Positions 27,647 to 36,209 of a DNA stretch of 64,000 bases are shown in pieces. Where the stretch lies: positions 3,224,001 through 3,288,000 of the forward strand of contig NZ_CP023049.2 in assembly GCF_002285635.2 (NCBI RefSeq), read 5' to 3'. Origin of the DNA: Chryseobacterium piperi. GTDB lineage: Bacteria; Bacteroidota; Bacteroidia; Flavobacteriales; Weeksellaceae. How positions within the stretch are numbered: the first letter of the stretch is position 1; each line of letters opens with the position of its first letter. The position numbers were made by a program, and so were the translations under genes. The notes beneath the pieces were generated by a model that made no database searches, had not been told where the DNA came from, and saw only the letters and a program-made list of their open reading frames with translations.

Positions 27647-30256
27647 TTATTTTGGTTTCGGAGGAACAGAACTAGGATTTGACTGATTATTCTGATTAGC
27701 ATTATTCAGCTTTTTCGATTTAGTTTTAAAAGAAGGCGGAGCATTGACATCCTGAATATTTTGAGAACTGTTATCCGGGATTGGCGGTGGGACATTATTA
27801 TTCTGTGGATCCGGTTCAGGTTCTGCCGGAATATTATCCTGCGAAATAACATTTCCTTTATTATCAGTAGTCTGTACAGCCAGATCACTTTTAAGGTAGT
27901 TCAGCATTTCCTTGGCTTTCAATCCTTCCGGAGTTTTAGAATAATTAAGGGCAATCTGTTCCAATTGTAAGATCATCACTTCCTTACCACTTGATTTTCC
28001 TGTATTGAATGCATTTAATAAATATAACTTGGGTACTAATGCATCTTTGGGATATTTTTGAATAGTCTGATCGATGATATCCCTGCTTTCTCCAAATTTC
28101 TCTGATTCAAACAAAGCATAAGCCCTTTTGTATTGATTTTCCACGTCTTCTGAAGACTTTACAAAACTATTGTTTTTAGGATTTCTTGCAAATTCTGCAT
28201 AAGAAGTATATGCATAATCTTTCAGTAGAATTTGTTTAGCCTTCTCTCCTGCTTGAGGAGTTTTCTCGTAATTCATGGCAAAGATTTCATACAGTGCCTG
28301 CAGCATAACTTTTTCTTCTGGCTTTACATCTACAAGATCATACAACGTTTTGGTTGCTAATGGTGTATTGGTAAAATAGTTCTGGTACATGATCCCAAGA
28401 CCTAGAGAAGCGGTATCTCTATCCTTTTTTAGCTGGCCAAGCTTTCCTGCGTCTGTAGGAATCTGCTCAATATAAAAAGCCGGTTCAAAACGTCTCGGAT
28501 TAGGTGCTGATGTTACGCCTAATGCTTCATTTTTCATATCATCAATGGTGGCCATTTTTTTAGAATAACGCCAGTTGTCACTCAATGCTCTGTCTCCCCA
28601 TACCTGCTTAAACGAGGCACTCCCCTTGCTTACTGTCCCTGTATTGCTAAAATAAAACCCTTTCGGCGCTGTTCCGAAGTCTTCAAAAGAAGTAGAACTA
28701 TTGGCAAAAATAGAGTTGGAATTATAATCTCCGGTATCAAAACCTTTGTTTCTTTCTGCGCGTTTTCTTTCCAATTCCTCTTTTTCTTCTTTAGCCTTTA
28801 ACTTGGCGATATGCTTGGCAAAAAAATCAGTTTTCTGAGCATCACTCATTTTAGCTAAAGAGAGGATACTGTCATTTTTCTTAATCAGATAGTAGTTTCT
28901 GGAGATTTTCTTAATATTTTCAGATTGATCTTTCAGAAGTATTTTAGAAGGTTCATAGGTCATTACGGCAAGCGCAGAATCATAATAGCTTCCAGCTCCG
29001 ATATAATCGTTTTTATCCAGATAATTTTTTCCGATTTCATAATATGCCAAACCACGCACTTGTGGATCAGAAACCTTTTCAGTCAATGATTTTCTAAAAA
29101 ATTGCTGTCCTTCCTCCTTTTTACCTGCTTTATTAGCCATAAGACCTAAAGCATAGTAAAACTCATTTTTTCTGGACATATAGGTGCCTTTATTACTGAT
29201 CTTTTCCAGATAATCTTTTGCGCCTTTATAGTCCCCCTTCCCATTAAAGGTTTTGGCAATTTCTATTTGGGATTTAACTTCAAACTCAAAATCATTGGCA
29301 TATTTATAAGCTGCTAAAAAGCTTTCTCTTGCCTTTTCATTTTGTCCAAGACCCTCTAAAATCTGGCCTCTTAAAAAAGCAATTCTGCTTTTCAGCTTTC
29401 GGTTGCTGTTTAGGTCATAGGCCCGGTCAAGCTCCTTTACGGCTTCCTCTTTTTTACCGGCATCCAAAAGAGCTTGGGAATTATAAATACTCAGTAGCTT
29501 ATCATAATCCTTGTTGATCTTCTCCCCTTTAAGCTTGGAAAAAATCTCCTGTGCTTTATGATAATCCTTTATCTGCGCATAAGCTTCTCCCTGATAAATT
29601 TTAGCCAAAGGAAGTCGTTTGTCCTCCTTCATATGGGTAAAAACATAATTCAGGGCGTCAAGAGCCTCTAAAGATTTATTCTGGTAAATTCTTGATTGAA
29701 CAAGAATCATATAAGCATCGAAAATTTGTTTGTTTTTTTCTTCCCCGTTTCTGGTTACAGAATATTTATTGATGGCTTTTAGTGCTTTTGATTCAGCTAT
29801 TTCGAGTGCAGTTGCTCCTTTCGTTTCGGGTTGGTTAGGATCACCAGGTCCGGATATGGCAGAATTGATTTTATCTTTTATCATTCCCGGAATTTCTTCA
29901 AGACCGGGTCTGCCTGGAGGGCCGCTTGGTTTTGTTCCACGGTCTGATGAAGAAGGCCTGTTAACTTCAGCCATTTTCATAGAGTTTTCTGCAAAGGCAG
30001 CAGACTGACCCAGGTCACTACCCAAAGGCTGGCTTTCATAGGTAAGAATAGGGATATAAGGAGCATAAAAATTATCCTTATGACCCTTATCTCTAGTTGT
30101 AAATTCACTATTTAATGCATCTTTTGCATTAAATAGTGTGTTATAATATGTGGAAAACCCTTTCAGAAACTTTGATCGCTGCTCCGGCCTCTTTACTTTG
30201 GTGGCACAGGAGACAACAAAACACGCTGCCAAAAGGAATAAAATATTCTTTTTCAT
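27647..30256 (-). CDS. sprE: SprE/PorW-like TPR lipoprotein of the type IX secretion system
   Basis: An 869-residue periplasmic lipoprotein: signal peptide with lipobox VVSC (Cys17), then a region 'STYYNTLFNAKDAL' and 'HKDNFYAPYIPIL' typical of SprE/PorW. After that come many tetratricopeptide repeats (about 170-460 and 640-780, e.g. 'PLAKIYQGEAYAQIKDYHKA'), and a Pro/Asn-rich tail. Length matches Flavobacterium SprE (about 870). SprE/PorW links the T9SS motor complex to the outer-membrane translocon and is needed for secretion and gliding. The assignment rests on architecture and remembered similarity, so a different TPR lipoprotein remains possible. Confidence 0.72.
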   Translation of the reverse strand: MKKNILFLLAACFVVSCATKVKRPEQRSKFLKGFSTYYNTLFNAKDALNSEFTTRDKGHKDNFYAPYIPILTYESQPLGSDLGQSAAFAENSMKMAEVNRPSSSDRGTKPSGPPGRPGLEEIPGMIKDKINSAISGPGDPNQPETKGATALEIAESKALKAINKYSVTRNGEEKNKQIFDAYMILVQSRIYQNKSLEALDALNYVFTHMKEDKRLPLAKIYQGEAYAQIKDYHKAQEIFSKLKGEKINKDYDKLLSIYNSQALLDAGKKEEAVKELDRAYDLNSNRKLKSRIAFLRGQILEGLGQNEKARESFLAAYKYANDFEFEVKSQIEIAKTFNGKGDYKGAKDYLEKISNKGTYMSRKNEFYYALGLMANKAGKKEEGQQFFRKSLTEKVSDPQVRGLAYYEIGKNYLDKNDYIGAGSYYDSALAVMTYEPSKILLKDQSENIKKISRNYYLIKKNDSILSLAKMSDAQKTDFFAKHIAKLKAKEEKEELERKRAERNKGFDTGDYNSNSIFANSSTSFEDFGTAPKGFYFSNTGTVSKGSASFKQVWGDRALSDNWRYSKKMATIDDMKNEALGVTSAPNPRRFEPAFYIEQIPTDAGKLGQLKKDRDTASLGLGIMYQNYFTNTPLATKTLYDLVDVKPEEKVMLQALYEIFAMNYEKTPQAGEKAKQILLKDYAYTSYAEFARNPKNNSFVKSSEDVENQYKRAYALFESEKFGESRDIIDQTIQKYPKDALVPKLYLLNAFNTGKSSGKEVMILQLEQIALNYSKTPEGLKAKEMLNYLKSDLAVQTTDNKGNVISQDNIPAEPEPDPQNNNVPPPIPDNSSQNIQDVNAPPSFKTKSKKLNNANQNNQSNPSSVPPKPK

Positions 30257-30342
30257 TATTTCAATATAACTCGCTAATCTACTTTTTATTATGAGTAGTT
30301 TGATGATTTTGTAAAAATAATAAAATTTTATTTTGAAAAATT

Positions 30343-30897
30343 TTATATTTCTTTCAAAATTTTATAAACCAAATGCGTAGGAAGCCCCATTATAGTGTAA
30401 AAACTACCGGATAGCTTTTTGATTTTTGCCATCCCAGCCCACTCCTGTACGCCATAGCTTCCGGCCTTATCGAAGGGTTTATAATTTTTGATATAAAAAT
30501 CGATTTCATCATCAGAAATCTCATCAAACTCTACATCGGCAACATCTGTTTCAGTAAAAACCTTATCTAAAGTCTGTATGGTAATTCCTGTGTAGACCTG
30601 ATGGGTCGTTCCTGATAGTTGGCGAAGCATATTCTTTGCGTCGGTATCATCTTTTGGCTTTCCAAGAATTTGGCTGTCAATGGCAACAACAGTATCTGCG
30701 GTTAATAAAACTTCATCATTCTGAAGGGAGCGGAATGCATCTGCTTTTAATTTAGAAAGATAAGCTGCTGCATTTTCTATTGCAATTCCTTCAGGAAGGA
30801 TTTCTTCACAATCTATTTTCACCACTTCAAAATTAAATCCTAAATCGGCCAGCAGTTCCTTTCTCCTTGGAGACTGTGATGCTAAAAGTAATTTCAT
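30343..30897 (-). CDS. maf: Maf-family nucleoside triphosphate pyrophosphatase
   Basis: Hydrolyses dTTP, UTP or modified nucleotides to monophosphates; 184 residues. The N-terminal 'LLASQSPRRKELLADLGF' is the family hallmark, 'VLLTADTVVAIDSQILGKP' carries the catalytic Asp, and 'YTGITIQT' and 'DKAGSYGVQEWAGM' complete the core. The motif pattern fits the YhdE (dTTP/UTP) subgroup. It is the last gene of a minus-strand operon: DUF2520 protein, KdsC-like phosphatase, maf. Confidence 0.94.
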   Translation of the reverse strand: MKLLLASQSPRRKELLADLGFNFEVVKIDCEEILPEGIAIENAAAYLSKLKADAFRSLQNDEVLLTADTVVAIDSQILGKPKDDTDAKNMLRQLSGTTHQVYTGITIQTLDKVFTETDVADVEFDEISDDEIDFYIKNYKPFDKAGSYGVQEWAGMAKIKKLSGSFYTIMGLPTHLVYKILKEI

Positions 30898-30906
30898 ATC
30901 AGCTTA

Positions 30907-31425
30907 TTATACGGATTGTGTATTATCATCCTGCCAGTTTCCCTGTACTTTCATTACCTGTTCGATAATATCACGCACAGCTCCACTTCCACCCTGTTTG
31001 GTTGAAATATAATCAGCAATTCCTTTAATCTCAGGAACCGCATTTTCCGGACATGCTGCAATGGCAGAATTTTCCATGATGTGAAGGTCAGGAAGATCAT
31101 CTCCCATTGTCAGAATCTCTTCATTTTTTAGATTGTATTTCTTTTTAAAATCTTCAAAATCGGCCATTTTATTATGGGACTTAGCGTAGTAATCTTCAAT
31201 ACCTAGATAGTTGATTCTGTGCTTTACCATTTCATCATTTCCTCCCGTAATGACCCCTATTAAATAATTGTTTTTTAATGCTTTAACTACTGCATAACCA
31301 TCTAAAACATTCATGACCCTGCTCATATGCCCGCCAGGCATCAGGTATACACTGCCATCTGTAAAAACTCCGTCTACATCAAATACGAATGCTTTGATAT
31401 CCTTTAATTTCTCTTTATAACTCAT
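30907..31425 (-). CDS. KdsC-like HAD phosphatase (3-deoxy-D-manno-octulosonate 8-phosphate phosphatase)
   Basis: A 172-residue cap-less HAD-superfamily phosphatase. Motif I is 'FVFDVDGVFTDGSVYL', motif II lies in 'IGVITGG' and motif IV is 'MGDDLPDL'. The final 'STKQGGSGAVRDIIEQVM' is the KdsC C-terminal signature that closes the active site of neighbouring subunits. It would release Pi from KDO-8-phosphate for lipopolysaccharide core. It overlaps the upstream DUF2520 gene by 11 bases and precedes maf by 9 bases. Confidence 0.9.
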   Translation of the reverse strand: MSYKEKLKDIKAFVFDVDGVFTDGSVYLMPGGHMSRVMNVLDGYAVVKALKNNYLIGVITGGNDEMVKHRINYLGIEDYYAKSHNKMADFEDFKKKYNLKNEEILTMGDDLPDLHIMENSAIAACPENAVPEIKGIADYISTKQGGSGAVRDIIEQVMKVQGNWQDDNTQSV

Positions 31426-32164
31426 ACATTTTTTTAATAGAGTGATTCATTGTTTTGTAAATTTCAAGACTTTCGTCTTTTAGTAATTGCTCATGGAGTT
31501 CCAAAACTCTTACATCATTTCTTACTGCAGGCCCCGTCTGAGCTGCTTTAGGCTCAATCTCGTAGATCTTTTGTACCGTTTCATCAATTAATGGTAAAAA
31601 ATAATCGAATGGAATCTCCTGGGAATCCGAAATTTCTTTTGCTCTGGAAAAAAGGTGATTTACAAAATTACAGGCAAAAACAGCCGTAAGGTGTATATAC
31701 TTTCTTTTCTCATAAGTACTCTCCATTACATTTTTCGATATTTTTGAAGCTAATCCGAATAGTAATTTCTTGTCTTCCTCATTTTCCGCCTCTATGAAAA
31801 ATGGGATTTTTCCATAATCGAGCTCTTTGGATTTTGAGAAGGTCTGTAACGGGTAAAAACTTGATTTTCTGTACTCCCCTGCCAGAATTTCTTTTGGAAG
31901 AGAACCTGAAGTATGAACGACAAGGCAGTCTTTTTTAGAGATGAGTTTAGAAACATCCTCTACCGAATTGTCGCTGACGCAGATGATATACAGATCAGCA
32001 TCTTCAAGATGTTCGGATGAATGGGGAATTTTTAATTCTTCCGCTATTTTCGCCACTTCTTTTTCGTTTCTACCAAAAATTTGTGCTAATGGAATGTTAT
32101 TCAGAACAAAAGCTTTTGCCAGGTGATAGGCCACATTTCCGGAACCGATAATTACAATTTGCAT
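31415..32164 (-). CDS. Rossmann-like and DUF2520 domain-containing protein
   Basis: A 249-residue protein with an N-terminal NAD(P)-binding fold ('QIVIIGSGNVAYHLAKAF') and a C-terminal helical DUF2520 domain ('HLTAVFACNFVNHLFSRAKE', 'TGPAVRND'). It resembles ketopantoate reductase/F420-NADP oxidoreductase relatives, but the substrate is not known. It is first in the operon with the KdsC-like gene and maf, and divergent from the ECF sigma gene. Confidence 0.87.
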   Translation of the reverse strand: MQIVIIGSGNVAYHLAKAFVLNNIPLAQIFGRNEKEVAKIAEELKIPHSSEHLEDADLYIICVSDNSVEDVSKLISKKDCLVVHTSGSLPKEILAGEYRKSSFYPLQTFSKSKELDYGKIPFFIEAENEEDKKLLFGLASKISKNVMESTYEKRKYIHLTAVFACNFVNHLFSRAKEISDSQEIPFDYFLPLIDETVQKIYEIEPKAAQTGPAVRNDVRVLELHEQLLKDESLEIYKTMNHSIKKMYEL

Positions 32165-32260
32165 ATAACAAAGATAATATTTTATGAGTTTTGGAGTAAA
32201 AATTGAAGAAAGTATTTAACTTTTAGATATTTTTGTAATCCAAAACAGTGAAAAGCATCT

Positions 32261-32818
32261 ATGAAGATTAAAGACGCGGAAATTATTACGCTGATGCAAG
32301 ACCCACGAACTCAGGATAAAGGAGTTCGTGCGTTAATGGATGCTTATCAAAGTAGATTGTATTGGCATATAAGAAGGATCATTGTAGATGGCGACCTCGC
32401 TCAGGATACTTTGCAGGACACATTTATAAAAGCATATCAGAATTTTCACCAGTTCAAAAATGATAGTCAATTGTACACATGGTTGTACCGGATAGCTACC
32501 AACGAAGCTTTACAGCAAGTCAACAAGATGAAAAAAATGCAGAAGACAGATGAAGATGCTGAATACCATATGCAGAATCTTGTAGCAGACAATGCAGAAA
32601 AAGATGCCGACGAAATACAGATTTTACTACAGAATGCTATACAGAGCCTGCCTGAAAAACAGAAGCTCGTATTTATGATGCGGTATTATGATGATCTGCC
32701 CTATGAGGAAATATCAAAAATTGTAGATATGTCCGTAGGAACACTAAAGACCAATTATCATTATGCCAAACAGAAAATAGAAGAATACATAAAAGAGAAT
32801 TACGAAAATAATTTTTGA
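32261..32818 (+). CDS. RNA polymerase ECF-type sigma factor
   Basis: A 185-residue sigma-70 family protein with region 2 ('LAQDTLQDTFIKAYQNFHQF', 'LYTWLYRIATNEALQQ') and region 4 ('LPEKQKLVFMMRYYDDLPYE', 'SVGTLKTNYHYAKQKI'). A -7-like box TATTTTTG lies at 32228-32235. The next gene encodes a protein with one membrane span and a cytoplasmic N-terminus, a likely anti-sigma factor. The third encodes a small secreted helical protein, so the trio looks like a stress-sensing unit. Confidence 0.93.
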   Translation: MKIKDAEIITLMQDPRTQDKGVRALMDAYQSRLYWHIRRIIVDGDLAQDTLQDTFIKAYQNFHQFKNDSQLYTWLYRIATNEALQQVNKMKKMQKTDEDAEYHMQNLVADNAEKDADEIQILLQNAIQSLPEKQKLVFMMRYYDDLPYEEISKIVDMSVGTLKTNYHYAKQKIEEYIKENYENNF

Positions 32819-32829
32819 CCAACAAACAG

Positions 32830-33366
32830 ATGAAAGAATTCGATATAGAGAAATTAGAACGTAAAAACATTTACAAAGTTCCGGATGATATGTTCAGTAC
32901 CATTCAGGAGAGAGTAATGAATGACGTGAAAGCAAATAAAAAAGCACCTGTTTTCAAATTAAATTGGGTGTATGCAGTTGCTGCGTCATTAGCTTTGATT
33001 TTTGGGAGTACTTTTGTTTTAAATTCCAATAGTAATACAACAAAAGATTCCGGGAATACGCAAGTGAATTATGCGCAAAATAACCCGTCCGCAAAAAGCG
33101 AAAGTGAGATAGCCTATGAAACGCTGACATCTGATTTAACTTCTGTCGAAAATAACAATCAAATAGTTGTAAATCAGGAAAGTAAAAACTCTGTGTATCC
33201 GCAGAATATTGAAGTAAATAACACCATAAAACCAAAAACAGCTAAGACTGTTTCAAAACAAACTGAAACCCGAATGAACGAATATCTCGATTCGTTTTCT
33301 AATACAGAAATTGCAGAGTTAGCAAATAACTCGACTCAGGATGTTTATTTGGACTTATATAATTAA
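32830..33366 (+). CDS. Putative anti-sigma factor (single-span membrane protein)
   Basis: A 178-residue protein from ATG 32830. A TTG at 32815 overlapping the sigma stop is less likely. Residues 1-42 are charged and cytoplasmic ('KEFDIEKLERKNIYKVPDDM'), followed by one transmembrane helix ('WVYAVAASLALIFGSTFVL') and an Asn/Ser-rich periplasmic part. A short helical C-terminus includes 'ETRMNEYLDSFSNTEIAEL'. The placement straight after an ECF sigma gene is the main reason for the anti-sigma call; no zinc-binding HxxxCxxC motif is visible. Confidence 0.65.
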   Translation: MKEFDIEKLERKNIYKVPDDMFSTIQERVMNDVKANKKAPVFKLNWVYAVAASLALIFGSTFVLNSNSNTTKDSGNTQVNYAQNNPSAKSESEIAYETLTSDLTSVENNNQIVVNQESKNSVYPQNIEVNNTIKPKTAKTVSKQTETRMNEYLDSFSNTEIAELANNSTQDVYLDLYN

Positions 33367-33373
33367 AAGAAAG

Positions 33374-33883
33374 ATGAAAAAGATATTATTTACCCTTTTT
33401 ATTATTTGCGGTTTTGGCTTAAATGCCCAAAGAACGGATTATGATTGGAAGAAAATGGACTCTAAGCAGCGAAAGGAAATAATCAACAACCTTTCCCCTG
33501 AGGAGAGAAAAGAACTTCTGAAAAAATTCAGAGATAATATGATCTTGGACAACCTTGATGTAGACCCTAAAAATAAAGCTGAATTTACAGCTGTTTATAA
33601 TGAATATATAGATAGTCAGAAACAGATTAAAAGTCAGTTTAATCCTAACTTTAATCCGGAGACGCTATCTGATGACGAAGCAAAAGTTAAGTTGCAGCAA
33701 AGCTTCGAGCTGGGGCAGAAATTATTAGATAATAGAAAAAAATATGCTGAGAAAATGCAGCAGGTAGTACCTTGCCAAAAAGTATTGAAACTGTTTCAAT
33801 CTGAGTGGATGATGAGAGATAAGATGAATGACAGAAAAACTCATATACACGACAATACGGCAAAGCAAAAACAGAACCCATAA
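33374..33883 (+). CDS. Small secreted helical protein of the sigma locus
   Basis: 169 residues from ATG 33374. The upstream GTG/ATG alternatives would overlap the previous gene. A signal peptide ends near 'GLNAQ'. The mature part is highly charged and helical: 'MDSKQRKEIINNLSPEERKE', 'DPKNKAEFTAVYNEYIDSQK', then 'KYAEKMQQVVPCQKVLKLFQ'. This resembles the Spy/CpxP-like or zinc-resistance sensor type proteins that often accompany ECF sigma genes in Bacteroidetes, but there is no clear family motif. Likely role: periplasmic sensor or chaperone; low certainty. Confidence 0.6.
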   Translation: MKKILFTLFIICGFGLNAQRTDYDWKKMDSKQRKEIINNLSPEERKELLKKFRDNMILDNLDVDPKNKAEFTAVYNEYIDSQKQIKSQFNPNFNPETLSDDEAKVKLQQSFELGQKLLDNRKKYAEKMQQVVPCQKVLKLFQSEWMMRDKMNDRKTHIHDNTAKQKQNP

Positions 33884-33905
33884 TAGTTTATTTTTTTAAT
33901 GTTGG

Positions 33906-33964
33906 ACGACTCTTACGAATCTTTTTGTAAGAGTCGTTTGATTTAATGGGAATGCTTACTTTAG
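33906..33964 (+). promoter_or_regulatory. Terminator plus promoter unit, copy 1
   Basis: The hairpin ACGACTCTTAC / GTAAGAGTCGT (33906-33937) has a loop containing GAATCTTTTT. It is followed by TTG (33938) and, 16 bases on, TACTTTAG (33957-33964), a near match to the -7 box TAnnTTTG. Similar units precede the next two paralogs. Confidence 0.7.
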
Positions 33965-33979
33965 CACAAAAAAATTAAT

Positions 33980-34990
33980 ATGATGAAAAAACTATTCTTC
34001 TTTCTTTTATTATCGCTTTCGTTGTCGGCACAGAAAATTGAGTTAATTAAATTAACGCAAAATATCAAAGATAAAAGAGGAATGACAAAATCTCTTATTT
34101 TAATTGATAACCGAAAAGATAAGGTAATAGGCAAAGTATCACATAAAAATGAAGAGATAGAAGTGAAGTTTGCTAATGAAGAGTTGGAAAGTTCTATAGA
34201 AAAATGGTTTGAAGAAGAGAATAAGGTAAAAGGAAATAATGATATTGTTTTGATTCTGGAAGAATTAAAAGTATATAATGAACAGGATCCTGGTCAAAAA
34301 AAGATATTTGGTAAAGCTAAAATCACAATTTCAAGCTTTATCAAAAGAAATAGCAGATATTATTTTGCTAACCGTTTTGATAATGTTGTCGTTTCAGATC
34401 CACGAGACCTGGCTGGCCAGATAGCAATGGTCTTTTCGGAATTTATCAAAGGATCTTATATAAGTACCGTTTCAAGTGAAGTTATTCCAGAAAATGAAAT
34501 AGAAAAGTATAACCAATATCTCAGTAAGAATTATAAAGCATTTAATAATTCTGTTCTGAAAGACGGAGTATATACGAATTTCAAAGGTTTTTACGATCAA
34601 GTACCAGAGCCTGGTTACATGGTTGAAAAAAATAGAAAAGGAAAAGTAGTGAGAATTAAACATAATGAATTACAGGTTTCTATGAGTGAGGCATATTGTT
34701 ATGTGGACGCAGGAAAGGCTTATCGTCTTACTCCATTAGGGTTTGTAGAAATGTTAAAAGGGAGTGAAGGCTTTTTTATTGTTTCATCACGTCAGCAGCT
34801 TTTTAAAGAAAAGAGTTCTACAGGAATGATGGTGGGAGCTGCTGCAGGAGGTGTAGTTGGTGCACTTATTGGCGCAGCTATTGACTCCGTATCTAATGCG
34901 GAAGCAATGAATGGTTTTGGACTTAAAACTCCCACAATATCGAAAGTTACTATTGATTCTTTAACCGGATCTTACATTTTCGAGAAATAA
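33980..34990 (+). CDS. Tandem paralog 1: unrecognised secreted protein with glycine-zipper tail
   Basis: A 336-residue exported protein (signal peptide ending near 'SLSAQ') of no family I recognise. It is the first of three tandem paralogs. Shared blocks are an early 'TKSLILIDNRKDKVIGKVSH', a 'W-F/Y...N...G..(E/D)(L/I)VL.L' block, 'YYFANRFDNVVVSD', and 'LKDGVYTNFKGFYDQVPEPG'. The C-terminus has a glycine-zipper segment 'GMMVGAAAGGVVGALIGAAI', which could insert in a membrane, then 'IDSLTGSYIFE'. Start choice is ATG 33980 or the next ATG at 33983. Confidence 0.75.
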   Translation: MMKKLFFFLLLSLSLSAQKIELIKLTQNIKDKRGMTKSLILIDNRKDKVIGKVSHKNEEIEVKFANEELESSIEKWFEEENKVKGNNDIVLILEELKVYNEQDPGQKKIFGKAKITISSFIKRNSRYYFANRFDNVVVSDPRDLAGQIAMVFSEFIKGSYISTVSSEVIPENEIEKYNQYLSKNYKAFNNSVLKDGVYTNFKGFYDQVPEPGYMVEKNRKGKVVRIKHNELQVSMSEAYCYVDAGKAYRLTPLGFVEMLKGSEGFFIVSSRQQLFKEKSSTGMMVGAAAGGVVGALIGAAIDSVSNAEAMNGFGLKTPTISKVTIDSLTGSYIFEK

Positions 34991-35016
34991 ATTTTCAATA
35001 ATTATCATAATACATA

Positions 35017-35075
35017 ACGGCTCCTATGAATCTTTTCATAGGAGTCGTTTGGTTTAAAACTAATGCTTACTTTAG
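35017..35075 (+). promoter_or_regulatory. Terminator plus promoter unit, copy 2
   Basis: The hairpin ACGGCTCCTATGA / TCATAGGAGTCGT (35017-35048, one wobble) encloses AATCTT. Then TTG (35049-35051) and TACTTTAG (35068-35075) follow with the same 16-base spacing as copy 1. Compensatory changes keep the stem paired relative to copies 1 and 3. Confidence 0.7.
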
Positions 35076-35092
35076 CGCGAAAATCAAGAAAA

Positions 35093-36118
35093 ATGAAAAG
35101 ATTACTACAGGTTGTCTGTACTTTTATTGCCATAACATCATTCGGGCAAGGAAAAGAACCGATTAAGTTTAAAGGAAATATTTGGAACTCTGGAAAAGAG
35201 ACTTATAAAACCTTAACTGTTATTGACCAAAGGGAAGATAAGCATATTGGAATATTACCTTTTGGAAACAAGAAAGAAATGAAAGAAGTTGTTTTTCTTA
35301 CGACTCCAGGAAATGACTTAAAAAACTGGTATACAAGAGATAATAACGAAGGAGGGAAAAATGAATTGGTTCTGGTTTTGAAAAAACTTAAACTCTCTGT
35401 GGGAGAAACGGTCGGAAAAAATACTGAAGGAAGTATAGACTTTTCGGCTCAGACGTTTTCAAAAGATGGCTCACAATATCATTTTCTTTACAAGAAAGAT
35501 ACAGTGCTTACATTAAGTCATAAAGATGTGTCAGAATTGATGGTGAAAAATGTATCAGCTGTTTTTGCTTCTTTACTTACTAAAACCCATTTTGCAAAGC
35601 CCACCGAAAGTGCTGTATCCATTGATGAACTTTCAGACTATGAGTCTTACGTAAAAAACAGTTATGAGGCTTATAAAAATGATTCACTGAAGGATGGAAT
35701 CTACCTGGATCATGCATCCTTTTTTAACCAGACTCCTGAGCCTGGAAATTATATACTTGAAAAAAATGATAAAGGAGAGGTGACGAAAGCTGTGAAAGAG
35801 GAAAATGGTAAAAAGAATAAGATTTCAACATATAAAATGTTTGCCTATGTGGAGAATGGAAAGGCATACAAGAAAACATTTTCAGGATTTTTAGATTTAA
35901 ATAAAAATGAAAAGGGATTCTATGTAATGAGTAACAGAGGATATCTTTTCCCAGCTCCATCCAGCAGCTCACTTGGAATGTTTGGTTTAATAGGAGGTGT
36001 AGCCGACGCTATCCAACAAGGTGCTAAACAGAGCAAGATGAAACGAGGTGATAAAACTGAAATATACATCGATTCTTTAACAGGAGAATATGATTTTCAA
36101 GAAATAAATTTAGAATAA
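35093..36118 (+). CDS. Tandem paralog 2: unrecognised secreted protein
   Basis: 341 residues from ATG 35093. An earlier ATG at 35063 lies inside the promoter unit. The signal peptide ends near 'SFGQG'. It shares with its neighbours 'LTVIDQREDKHIGILP', 'ELVLVLKKLKLSVG', 'YHFLYKKDTVLTLS', 'LKDGIYLDHASFFNQTPEPG' and a final 'IYIDSLTGEYDF'. Its glycine-zipper is weaker ('GMFGLIGGVADAIQQGAK'), so membrane insertion is less likely here. No catalytic motif is visible. Confidence 0.75.
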   Translation: MKRLLQVVCTFIAITSFGQGKEPIKFKGNIWNSGKETYKTLTVIDQREDKHIGILPFGNKKEMKEVVFLTTPGNDLKNWYTRDNNEGGKNELVLVLKKLKLSVGETVGKNTEGSIDFSAQTFSKDGSQYHFLYKKDTVLTLSHKDVSELMVKNVSAVFASLLTKTHFAKPTESAVSIDELSDYESYVKNSYEAYKNDSLKDGIYLDHASFFNQTPEPGNYILEKNDKGEVTKAVKEENGKKNKISTYKMFAYVENGKAYKKTFSGFLDLNKNEKGFYVMSNRGYLFPAPSSSSLGMFGLIGGVADAIQQGAKQSKMKRGDKTEIYIDSLTGEYDFQEINLE

Positions 36119-36133
36119 TTATAATAATACATA

Positions 36134-36192
36134 ACGACTCTTATGAATCTTTTTCATAAGAGTCGTTTGATTTTAAACTAATCTTATATTTG
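36134..36192 (+). promoter_or_regulatory. Terminator plus promoter unit, copy 3
   Basis: The perfect 13-bp hairpin ACGACTCTTATGA / TCATAAGAGTCGT (36134-36166) is followed by TTG (36167) and TATATTTG (36185-36192), a full TAnnTTTG -7 box. Confidence 0.75.
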
Positions 36193-36209
36193 TGGAAAGT
36201 TTAAAAAAG

